Source: Dryas octopetala | Lineage: Eukaryota > Streptophyta > Magnoliopsida > Rosales > Rosaceae | NCBI GenBank assembly: GCA_963921425.1 | Contig: OY992833.1 | Span: 32,722,698-32,786,697, forward strand | DNA length: 64,000 nucleotides | Reading direction: 5' to 3' | Shown: piece after piece, positions 44,101 to 54,204 of the stretch | How the letters are laid out: each line of letters starts with the position of its first letter | Numbering within the stretch: position 1 is the first letter of the stretch | Translations under genes and position numbers: made by a program | The notes under the pieces: model-generated | The model's input: only the letters and a program-made list of their open reading frames with translations | The model's database searches: none | What the model was told of the DNA's origin: nothing

Positions 44101-46905
44101 TATTCAACTCTCAATGTGCCATCATATTTCGGAAAACAATACATCATGACTTCATTCAAACCACCAACAGCTTTAACCCAATAGTGCTCACAACAGTAAA
44201 ATGTACTTTCCAGCTTTTGAGCAAAGAACAGCAGCATGAATCTCAGTCTGAATTTAAGAATTTAACAGACCACTATAGGCAGCTGTTACAAATCTCTTCC
44301 AAACCATTATATAATCAATATAAAAGCATACCTGGGTGAGTTGCCGGCTTTCATGATTACCACGCAAAAGGGTAATGTTAGCTGGATATCTATGGGAACA
44401 AAATAAACCAAAAAACAAGAAATATTAGCTTGTTGACAAAAGACATATATATCTCATAATATTTGAGATTGTGAATAGAAGAAAGAACAAAAGCAATCTC
44501 ACATTCAAATCATAATCTCCATATGCAGATGATTATTAAAGCTTTCTAGTTACTAATTATAGTCAAAGAGTCGGTCAATAACATTATTCAAAAATTCATT
44601 TCAGGATCACAAGAAGTACGATGTCTAGAAATACTAAGGGCTGCTTAGGAAAGCAGAGAAACTTTTAGGACACTAAAAGTCTACTTAGGAGTAGAAGGGT
44701 CTTATAATGGATATATTATAAAAGGGGTACCTAGCCTGTAGTATTCAGTTCTGCAGTTATATTTCAGGTATTTTTTCATATACCTTTTAGTGGTATACTT
44801 TTTTCCCAGATTTCCATTAGAAATCTAGGCTCCAACAATGATTGGAGTAATGTCGGTCCTATACTTTTGTAAGTAGGGCTATATCATTACTGTGTAATAT
44901 CATATTGGAGTAACGTCAGTCATTTACTTACTGTGTAAGAGGACTGTACCTATTTTCAATTTACACCAAGAGGTACCAGAACCGCATTTAACTAACATGG
45001 TCATGCCAATTACATACTTTCTAACCCATATAATAGGTTATATCCCTATATGACATGTGCATACCTTCTAATCAACATTCTTTTTGACCTGGAAATTTTA
45101 ATAACATTAATATAACGTGTGCCCTGTATGAGGAAAATAACGGTAGAAACTTTAATACACTACAACTTGTGCCCTATATCAGTTAGTCTATACGACATCT
45201 AGAGCTTCCCTCCTCATCTAGTGACACTTGGCAGTTGAAATAATTTCTAAGCCATAAGTTTGTCACAAGTTAATTTTATAACAGGATGCTATAAAAAATA
45301 GCTTCCATGAATCTTTCTTATTACTGAAATGGATAACTTAGTACCGAAACAAACGACAACTAAGCCACACACCACATATCATGGGGCTGCATTGAAGGCA
45401 TAATAATAACGTGTGTGATTACATGAACCAACGCAAGAAAGAGGCTAGTAAGTACTGCTTTGAAAAGTATCTGCACCGACTACCTTAAAATAACACCCAT
45501 TCTTCCAACACAAAGACTAGGAGATATATTTTACATACCTCGCCTTAAGAAGCAAAAGGATAGTGAAAACTTCAAGACTATTGTAACCTCGATCAACAAA
45601 ATCACCCTGCCAAGAATAAGGAATATTAAACACCCCAGGGAACAAGAAAATGATATTTGATGATGATGTGTAGAGATGTAATCGAACTCTCTAAGGAAAA
45701 ATAAAAAGCATACCATGAATATGTAATTTGTCTCTGGTACATGACCTCCAGTCTGGAAAAGTTTCATTAAATCATGGAACTGGCCATGGATATCACCACA
45801 AACAGTGACTGGACTGTTTACAGGCTGCACATTGGACTCCTCAATAAGGATCTCTTTTACCTGTGATATGTTACAATGACAAATAAGAACAATCAAAGAA
45901 AAGCATCATCACCATATAAAAGTATAGACAATTACTAAAGACTGGATAAGTGAATAACCCTATATGATCATAGAAATATTACTAAATGACTCTTTGAAGA
46001 ACTAATACTGCTCCAAACATTTTGAATAACTACCTTTAGTGTGTGTGTGTGTGGTGTGGATGCAGCCATATGTAATACACACCCCAACCACTGCATAGAT
46101 AATTATGCATGAGTTTGTTTCTTATAAGAAGAATTAGATAATTATGCATCAAACATTCATATCATTAAAGGCAAGTATTGAATTTAGAAAATAAAAAGCC
46201 ATTCTAGGCATTTAATTTCTTTTTTTCTTTTTTCTTTTTGGTAAAAAAACCTAGGCATTTCAATGTGCCTGGATTTCCGTAGCCAAAAATGACTATTTTT
46301 TCCAGCTAGGCCATTGAAATGTAAAGTAATAGACATTGCTTAAACTGTGGTGAGCATTCCCAATAGAGTTGCCAACATTCTGTATTGTGTTACAGAATGT
46401 AACATGCCCTCTGTGACAAACAAGAAGCCTAAGCATATGCATGCAGTAAATAGGAAAAAGATTATTTCTTTCTATTCTAGAGAAAACGGGTAAAAAATCT
46501 TGAAACCCATACATCTGTTACCAACTCAAGTTCAATCAACGGTGATCAAAAATCATTTTCGGGCTAAAATTGAGTTAGGAAGTTTTATTTAGTGGTCTAA
46601 TAACGAGAATTTTGAGAAAACAATATAGTAACAATAATAGAAATCGGATTTCAAATTAGTTCACGAAACCAGACGTATTAGACAAGACGATTAGTGGGGA
46701 GAAAGATAATAAATCCCAATCTGAATTTCGCACACGCGCGCGCGCGCGCGCACACACACACAGACATATACTCGTCTATGAAAACCCTAGATGTAGAGGA
46801 AAGAAATAAATAAATAATACGAACGTATTCACATAAAAGTTGGAGCTCGTCCTCCAAGAGATGCTGTCCTTCCTTCACCTTCGAGATCCACTGGTCCAAA
46901 TCCAT
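41184..46905 (-). CDS. FYPP: PP6-type Ser/Thr protein phosphatase catalytic subunit (FyPP)
   Basis: Phytochrome-associated PP6-type catalytic subunit; in Arabidopsis FyPP1/3 dephosphorylate phytochromes, PIN proteins and ABI5 as part of a PP6 holoenzyme. Ten exons: 46905-46825, 45860-45714, 45606-45539, 44389-44332, 42788-42678, 42575-42525, 42398-42255, 42151-42056, 41971-41900, 41267-41184; total 912 nt, 303 residues, the family length. Starts [17 protein letters not shown]. Metal-binding and catalytic signatures are complete: GDIHG (49-53), GDFVDRG (77-83), GNHE (109-112), then WSDPED, RAHQ and [12 protein letters not shown]. It ends VPYFL, the PP2A-like tail whose Leu is a methylation site in this family. 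Introns carry LINE and LTR debris and an alternating CG/CA tract. Whether it corresponds to FYPP1 or FYPP3 cannot be decided. Confidence 0.96.
42850..43130 (-). mobile_element. LINE ORF2 fragment in a FyPP intron
   Basis: On the minus strand the sequence reads [18 protein letters not shown], then after a frameshift [18 protein letters not shown] and [16 protein letters not shown]. This is the pattern found between the reverse transcriptase and the C-terminal zinc-finger region of plant LINE ORF2 proteins. It is broken by a frameshift and truncated 62 bp before exon 5 of FyPP. Confidence 0.75.
43636..43989 (-). mobile_element. Second LINE fragment (ORF2 C-terminal end)
   Basis: A minus-strand frame containing [19 protein letters not shown] resembles the extreme C-terminal zf-RVT tail of plant LINE ORF2 (usual form WxxWKERNxRxF). 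It lies upstream, in transcription direction, of the fragment at 42850-43130, which encodes a more N-terminal part; the two are therefore in the wrong order for one intact copy. Confidence 0.55.
44622..44968 (+). mobile_element. Possible LTR remnant with decayed primer-binding site
   Basis: Runs from TGTCTAGAAATAC to ATTTACACCA with a TATA-like TATTATAAAAGGGG at about 44710. Three bases after it, AGGTACCAGAAC matches the Met-tRNA primer site at 9 of 12 bases. This looks like a lone 5' LTR plus primer site of an old Copia-like element in intron 3 of FyPP, antisense to the gene. Ends are approximate. Confidence 0.4.
46730..46762. repeat. Alternating (CA)(CG)(CA) tract in FyPP intron 1
   Basis: A 33-bp strictly alternating purine-pyrimidine run: CACA, then about nine CG units, then CA units. 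Such sequence readily forms Z-DNA. It is about 60-95 bp downstream of the exon 1 donor in the direction of FyPP transcription. Confidence 0.9.
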
Positions 46906-47895
46906 CTCGCTTCTTCCTTCTCTCTGTTTAGGGTTTTCAGCAACAAACCCAAAAGAGAGACGACAACTACGAAATTTCAAAAGCAGCGTGTGAGTGTGGT
47001 ACCAATTAAGAAATCCCCAAACAGACGGATGAGATCTGCCCTCTTTTTATTTTTGAATGTTTCGCCAAAGCCCAAATGCATCTTTATAAAATAAGAAATA
47101 TTAGAATTTAGTCATTCTAATATTTCTTATTTATAAAAAAATCTTATATCTTTTTTTTCTTTTAATAAAACTCTTTGACCATTAACTTATCAAAGAAATA
47201 TGTTTTTTTTTTTTTTAAGGTATATGGTACAGATTCACTTCATACATTTTTATGGTACATAATGAGATTTGTAGAGACAGCATGTTAAATTTTAACTATA
47301 AGATTTTGAGTAATCTAATATAAAGTCGAAAAACTAGAGCTTCAGGAATAAGTAAAAATGCATTGCCGAATATTCAAAAATGGCCTCTGAACACTCAGTG
47401 CTAGGTATGTGTGAAAAAAATATAAATTAATGGACCAATATTATATAACATGAAATAGTTACAATATTATTAAATTTTAGTTATAATTTTAAAAGTCATA
47501 AAGCTTTAATTAGTAAATTGTAAAATTAAAGAACCTAAATAGAAGTCTCCATATTTTATACTTCAATAACCTATGCGGTATGTTCACAACTCGTTACATA
47601 TCTCTATCATAAAAAAATAATGCTTAAACGGCATCGTTTCAACCACACCTTCTTTTTCGGGATTTATTTTTTAATATAAGACCAAACAACAAGACTCTAG
47701 CACTAAGCGGGTACAACACGAACAATCAAGATTGTGCGGTCGAGTTTCAGTGTTTTTTATTTTAGAGAAAATAAACATTTTTTATCCCTATGTTTTACTC
47801 ATAATACAAATTTGATCAATGTGGTTTTAAAACTCTACATTTTGTCTACGTGTGAAGAGTCTTTGACTTTGGAGAGAGAAAAGGAGGGAAGCAAA

Positions 47896-48317
47896 TAGAC
47901 TTGGCAATATCATATCCAACCCGTTAACATGACATGAAATGACACGAAAAATTCAGTGTTTTGGTTGAGGTTTATTATGTTTAAATCGTGTGGACCTGTA
48001 AAAAAATAAATATATTTTATTGATTTTTTTTCTTATGATATTAATTATTTAATTTGCACATTTTTTAGGTTTTTTTTTTATGTGTAATGTTTAAACTATA
48101 CATTTATGGAATTATATGTATTTATTTATGTAATATAATATATTGAATTTAAATTTTTTGTTGACAAATGTATATATTTTTTCTTAATAGATGAAACAAA
48201 TTGTGTCGTGTTCACCGGTTGTTTTTCTTGTCGAGATTGTGTTGACATTTTTTTTTTCACCCGTTAGCTTAATGAGTCGTGTCGTGTTCACAAAAATATA
48301 ACTCATTGCCAGGTCTA
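47896..48317. mobile_element. Non-autonomous hAT element
   Basis: A 422-bp element whose ends are TAGACTTGGCAA and the complement of TAGACCTGGCAA, one mismatch. It is flanked by an 8-bp duplication with one difference, GAAGCAAA (47888-47895) and GAAGTAAA (48318-48325). The TAGxxxTGGCAA terminus and 8-bp duplication are typical of plant hAT elements, as are the internal CCCGTTAAC and ACGACACGA words. No transposase frame. Confidence 0.75.
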
Positions 48318-48432
48318 GAAGTAAATGAGGGAAAACTAAAATTATGATCCACCAATATAACCCTTAAAAATAATGAACAACATTAACATAGATTTCATCA
48401 AGCACATCATATTCAATATTAATAGTGAAACA

Positions 48433-48752
48433 CACAAAAATAAATTTGGTTGTATGTATCCTATAGGAAGAACATAAAACACAAACAAAAGTGTGTAATT
48501 GTTTTCAGCATAAATAGGCAATGAATAAAGTGATTATACGTAAGGCTTTTAATTCACTTTTTTCCCTTAAAAATAAAGAACATTTGTAGAGACATTTCAT
48601 CAAAGATTGATCATATTCAACATTAACAAAATATATAGTATCTTGAATCAATATTGGGAAAACAAACGAAAAAAAAAATTGGAAATCTAAATTTTGGCAG
48701 TTACCAAAATGAGTGCTATACAAAGGAACCAAATTTATTGCCATCCAGTGTT
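48433..48752. repeat. Tandem duplication, unit 1
   Basis: A roughly 320-bp unit starting CACAAAAATAAATTTGG, immediately followed by a second copy. The two differ by scattered substitutions and small indels; I judge roughly 90% identity by eye. A minus-strand frame at 48505-48744 lies inside and is not recognisable. Confidence 0.85.
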
Positions 48753-49068
48753 CACAAAAATAAATTTGGTTGTATGCACCCTATAGAAAGAAACATAAAA
48801 CACAAATAGAAGTGTGTAATTGTTTTAAGCGTAGATAGGCAATGGATAAATTGATTATTTATAAGACTTTCAATCCACTTTTTTCCCTTAAAAATAAAGA
48901 ACATTTATAGAAACATTTCATCAAAGATGATCATATTCAATATCAACAAAACAGAGCATCTCGAATCAATATTGGGAAAACAAATGAAAAAAAATTAGAA
49001 ATCTAAATTTTGGGAGTTACCAAAATGGGTTCTATACCAAGGAACCAAATTTATTGTCATTCCGTGTT
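48753..49068. repeat. Tandem duplication, unit 2
   Basis: Second copy of the unit at 48433-48752, head to tail with no spacer. It starts CACAAAAATAAATTTGG and ends near CCGTGTT. No coding content. Confidence 0.85.
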
Positions 49069-49250
49069 CTGTCTTTTTAATTACTTAATGAGACTATATA
49101 TATATATACATATTTATTTTTTTTTTTTACAAAGCCGCATAAACTGGTAATTCGATAAGTTATTTTTGATAAAAACTCACAAAATTGGGTTGTTTAAAAA
49201 AAAAAAAAATTTACAAAGAAGAGTGCCTCACCGCCTCAATTATTTTTTGG

Positions 49251-49648
49251 CTTTTTTATATTTTATCCACCTGAATTTTGGTCTCAATCTCACTTCACCA
49301 CCTACAAAAAAAAAAATTGTGTTAATTTACCACTTGAATTAAAAATTTGTTACACCTCTGACTTATTTTGTTTAAATTTTTGTTAAAAATAAAAATATTT
49401 TGCTCTTTTTCAAGTTCCTATTGTTAGAAAAATGATTTTTTAAAATTTTATTTGCTTTTAACACAATAAAAAATTAACTTAAGAAAATCAAAACACTCTT
49501 ATTTTTAATAAAATTTTAGATAAAATGATTCATAGGTGGTATATTGTAACAAATTTTTAATTCAGATGTATATTGACATAATTTTTTGTTTAGATAATAA
49601 AGTGAGATTGAGATCAAAATTTAAGTCGGTAAAGTATAATAAAACTTT
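49251..49648. mobile_element. Imperfect foldback MITE
   Basis: The left half (49251 to about 49400) and right half (about 49500-49648) are inverted copies of each other over about 145 bp. Matching words include GTCTCAATCTCACTT with AAGTGAGATTGAGAT on the other side, and TGAATTAAAAATTTGTTAC with its complement. Divergence and indels suggest an older element. No clear target duplication was found. It ends about 190 bp before the G-patch gene ATG. Confidence 0.6.
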
Positions 49649-49790
49649 ATTTTTTTTATTTTTTTTTGGGTTTTGGTGGAAAGACAAGCGCCTCAATTCA
49701 ATTTATGAGGAAAGAAAATATAATATCTGGATTTGAGTCTCTGAACAGAAAGAGAATATAATTTCTGAATCCTGAACCCCATACTCGAAC

Positions 49791-49801
49791 AGTATATATA
49801 A
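49791..49801 (+). promoter_or_regulatory. Candidate TATA box of the G-patch gene
   Basis: AGTATATATAA lies about 37-46 bases before the ATG at 49837, which would leave a very short 5' UTR. Alternatively transcription starts further upstream. Confidence 0.4.
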
Positions 49802-49836
49802 CTTAATACAAAAGAAAGAAAAATTGGGAAAAAGCC

Positions 49837-52800
49837 ATGGGAGAGGAGGAGCCGGTGATGGTGGGCTCGTCTTCTTCCGCCATAGACTCCTCCAATATTG
49901 GGTTTCAGGTACCCACTTGTAGCTGTATGGTTTTTACGAAATTCGAATAGGAGTTATTTTGTAGTTATGTGTTTGAATTTGAATGCAGCTTTTGAAGAAG
50001 CAGGGATGGACACAAGGAGCGGGTCTTGGTGCTTCCCAGCAGGTCTGTATTTGTAAACCCTTGATCTTTATTATTTTTTTGGGAATAGAATATGGAAATA
50101 TTGGTGGAAGACTTGAAGGTTTAATGAATAAACATAATACGCTATTCATGGGTCAATTGTTACTCAGAGTCACCACCTCTCAACAATCCAAAATTGATAT
50201 TGATTTATCGTTGTTCAGATCTCTCTGTTCAACTGTTTTATTCCTTGCTTCCACAAACCGCTTGAAATGCATGCCTTACTGGTCAGGGTATAGGTAATGT
50301 TTAGATTTTAGAATGATTATCAACAATTGAAAAATGAAGCAAGCTCTCTATTCTCTACTCTCTACTACACACCCCCATGCACATTTCAGGTTTAGGGTTG
50401 ATAACTAATTTCTTAAATATGCCAAGCAAAGTAGTGAGAAACTGCTCTGGATCAACTAAGACCATATTCGATATCTGTCACTCACAATAAAAGGTCAGAA
50501 TTCTGTTTAAAAACTATTTGGAAAGAACATCACAAAAGGAAAAATAGAATAAAGCCTTCATCCCCAACTAAACTTAGAAAGATAGATTTTCAGTTTTTAC
50601 ACTAGCTCTAGACAATGCAGGGGTTGCGACCTACGAACTTGGGTTCCAAGTTTTCATGGTTGGCTATACTTCCACATATGAATAATTTTAAAAGTCCTAT
50701 ATAGTAATCCAGAATAACATGTAGAGCGGTCGAGCCCACTAATTAAAACCTAACCTGGACAACCATCCCAAGAACCATCTGTTAGGATGATCCAAAAAGC
50801 CAAAATGCCTTTTACTCTAATAAAAGCCAAAATATTAGATTTGGACAGCAATCTTTCAACTGCTCCAAGCTAGTTTTGGGAACCTTGTCAAGTTACCATG
50901 CTATCTCTTGAATCAGTTTTTCTTATTCACTCATACCAAGCATATTGTTTGCATAAACGTGTCTTTTTCTATGTTGGACTGTTATACAATTACATATACG
51001 CACACGCACACACACACACGTGTGTGTTTTTATGTTTGTATATAAATGAGTCATTAAATTTATCTTGTCAACAGGGTAGGTTAGAGCCTGTTCAAGCTTA
51101 CTTGAAGGACAACAGACGAGGCTTAGGAGCAGATACCTCAGAACAGAAATTCTTGCTGGTTTCTGAAAATTCAGATTCTAGTGGAAAGTATGAAAAGGTT
51201 AGGTTCATTGGCATTGCTAGTTTGTTCCTGAAATTCATCTCTTTTTCCTTGTAGGCAATGAGAGCCTGATTTAAGGCTAATAAACAAATTGCATTAGAAA
51301 ATCATAAAAAAGGGCACAAGCTAAAGGAACTTGGAAGAGTGGTTGTTGAATCTGTGAAAGGAGAAGTGCACATAAGCAAACTAAACAAGAATGTATTCCA
51401 CCTAGAAATGTGCATCAACGATCTAAATGATAAATTATCTGTAAATCTAAGTGGAAGAATGGAAGAATAATTTTTTTAAGGAAAAGGTAAGAGGAGAACA
51501 TAATCCATTGTAAAGCTCTTGGGAAGCTGCCAGAGTACTATATATGTTCAGAACAATAACTTCATGCATTGGGTTCAGGAGGAAGAAGGTACGAGAAAGG
51601 ACATGATGGTTTCAAGTTGTCCATCAACAGCCATCAATTCCTCCAATATAGGCTTTCAGGTATTATCTCACTGTCTTTGTATATATAGTTTTTCTTTAAA
51701 AGATTTCGATATTATACTACCTTTTGGTTTGATCATTTACTCATTGTCTTGTGATTGGTGTTATGCAGCTTTTAAAGAAACATGGTTGGAAAGAAGGAAC
51801 TGGTCTTGGGATTTCTGAGCAGGTTATTATATTGATATCTCTTTGCTTTGTTCACTCCTATTTTTGTTTAATAAAAATCATCATCATAAAGAGAAAAACT
51901 TGCATGGGACGGACATATACGCCCTATGTGTCTCTCTCTCTTCACGTGACCTAGAATGTTCCTTTGTTCGGTCATCATTTTATAAGTCTGTTAAAAAAAT
52001 AATTTTATAAGACACATCAAACACAATGATTTATGAAATGGGGGTTTTCAAGTTTTGTTTTCTTTGCTGCACCTTAACTTTGTACTAAATCCTACTAGTT
52101 ATCTTGATGGAATGTCTGACTAGTTAATTTATCATGTAAACAGGGAAGGTTGGAACCTGTACAAACATACTTGAAGAATAATAAACGGGGCCTGGGAGCA
52201 GATAAATTACAGAAGGCACCAAAGCCCCCTAGTTCTACTTTGAATCGTAAAAATGACCAGGTGAGTTCATTTGCATGCGTAGTCATAAATTCAAATATTC
52301 AATTCTTTTTTATTCGTTTTGTCCTCTTTTCCAGCCATGAAACTATGTTAAAATATGAAGTGATATTGAAGATATGAAGAAATTACTAATTATGTTATTA
52401 GATAGAGGGGAGCTTCATTTAGAGAGGATGTGTTTGACCATGTAAGAGGCTATAAGTATTGCTGGATGTAGAGTAGGTACTTATTTTCTGCTGACAAATT
52501 AAAAGACCGACGCAATACAAATTGATCAATAACAAGAGCTACTTTTAGAATTAGTGAGAAAAAAGGATAACTCTTTGGTAGGTTTGCTTATGCCAAGGTG
52601 TTGGATCAATGATTCACTCAATACATAGAAGGAAGAAAGAAGTTAAGTGGACTATTTTAACTGGCCACATTCTATTGGACAGCTAATTATCTGCTTTTTT
52701 TAAATCTTTTTCTAAAGAAAATAAATCTATTATTTTTTTATTTTATTTATAGAATCTCTTGTTTGTACCTTGTACCCAAGGATGAAAATATCCATCTACA

Positions 52801-53242
52801 TACCCATATTTTCATTGAAATTTTTGTGTTTTGAAGCCACCGCTATCAACTTATCAATTATAATGCGATGCTTAATTAAATTGTGTTTTGCATGTATGTG
52901 TTAATAGCAGTGACCTGCACTTTTTCCCATCATGAGTCAAATATCGTGGAGAAATTATTTAATGAATTTTTGTATGTTTATACAAAATTTCTGTTGTTTC
53001 TGTAAATTTTACCATTATCTCCACTGGTATGAACTACTGATATATTTACTGATACCAATCATATGATTGACCTGCATATGAGAATAATTTATAAGAATGC
53101 TGTTGGTTCGTAGGAGCTGCATTCAAAAAAGTCCAAGGGACTCTCAAAGAAGATGAGGAAAATGCAGGAGTTAGAAAAGAGATTGCAGGAGAAGGAATTT
53201 GAGCAGGCCTTTTTCAGGGAGTTCTGGCCAGATAATGTTTGA
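49837..53242 (+). CDS. G-patch domain protein with two tandem G-patch modules
   Basis: Probable RNA-processing factor; G-patch motifs bind and stimulate DEAH-box helicases. Seven exons: 49837-49908, 49989-50042, 51075-51197, 51579-51659, 51769-51822, 52144-52260, 53114-53242; 630 nt, 209 residues; every intron is phase 0. Exons 1-3 and 4-6 are duplicates. Exons 1 and 4 end SSNIGFQ; exons 2 and 5 are LLKKQGWTQGAGLGASQQ and LLKKHGWKEGTGLGISEQ; exons 3 and 6 begin GRLEPVQ and contain RGLGAD. The seventh exon is a basic coiled coil ending EQAFFREFWPDNV, a tail I recall in the plant and animal family. Module 1 has replaced the usual His/Lys-Glu residues and looks more diverged. Two separate genes are the alternative, but exons 1-3 have no stop and exon 4 has a good acceptor. 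Arabidopsis relative, from memory, At5g26610. Confidence 0.85.
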
Positions 53243-54204
53243 TGGAAGAAATGCATCAAAACTGGTCATTGTCTTGTCCCCACCTTGCTTTTCATATTTT
53301 AGTTTCTGTACAGATGTGATTTATTTTTTAATTGAGTTCATGTTATAAAGTGTATAGTGGCCATATTACACACCACAAAAATCTAATGTGCCAATGTGTC
53401 GCGTGAAGTTAGATTGTTCACATCGTAGATAGAGTTGTATCCAACATCAAGTGTAGAGGTCGTTGATAAAACCAAGGAAACATATTTGCTTGCGTTTATT
53501 TCTAACAGGGCTTATTTATTCCATACAAGCAAAAGTTGATGAAGGTTTGAAACTCATGTGTGAATTTTTATGCCCTTTAGCATAAAGATAAACTTCAAGC
53601 AGCAGAGATAGTGATTTTTATATAGCTTATCCAACAAAATTCAGCTTGCTGAAATACTCTAATGGGAAAAGATAGCTTAAAAATACTTGCCTGTTAAAAC
53701 AAGGAAATACCAATGGATTAATAGTTTAATACTTTACATAGATCGTGGCCAAAAAAAATACTTCACATAGATGAATTGATTCTGCAACCACCATGGCCCT
53801 TCGCATTAATTCTATTACTGGATGGACCCGTACATTTACAATCTAAATGACAGGAGTTAAAAGGAAAATGGGGTGTGTTTGGATAAGATTAGTTAGTTGA
53901 TTTATGATATTATAATTGTTAGAAGTAATTAGGGAATACAACAAATTTACATGTAATGCTTTAGAAGATGGGTTATCAAATAATAACATAATACATAGAC
54001 AATAAAGAAATTAATAAAGAAATATGAGTTGAAAACAAACAAATTTATCTATCTACCTGCTGAATATATGAAAGGATTTTTCAAAAAAATTATGGAAAAC
54101 CTGAACTCGTGTAATATACTAAGGGACCCAGTACCAAATTAAGTGGAAATTAAATCCATTTGGTCATTTACAATTTTATAGTAGGCATTATACACGACGG
54201 ATGT
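53243..54204. other. Convergent intergenic region, no gene recognised
   Basis: Between the stops of the G-patch and DUF639 genes. Probably holds both 3' UTRs; the rest is AT-rich. Confidence 0.6.

Larger units (their letters stand above)
46906..49836. other. Divergent intergenic region between FyPP and the G-patch gene
   Basis: About 2.9 kb containing a hAT-type element (47896-48317), a tandem duplication (48433-49068) and a foldback element (49251-49648). Otherwise AT-rich; no gene recognised. Confidence 0.65.

Noticed and set aside
49837-53242. Reading the G-patch locus as two separate tandem genes
   Set aside because: Exon 3 ends at a donor without a stop, exon 4 has a good acceptor and no promoter-like sequence before it, and all exons join in frame; kept as one gene but flagged.
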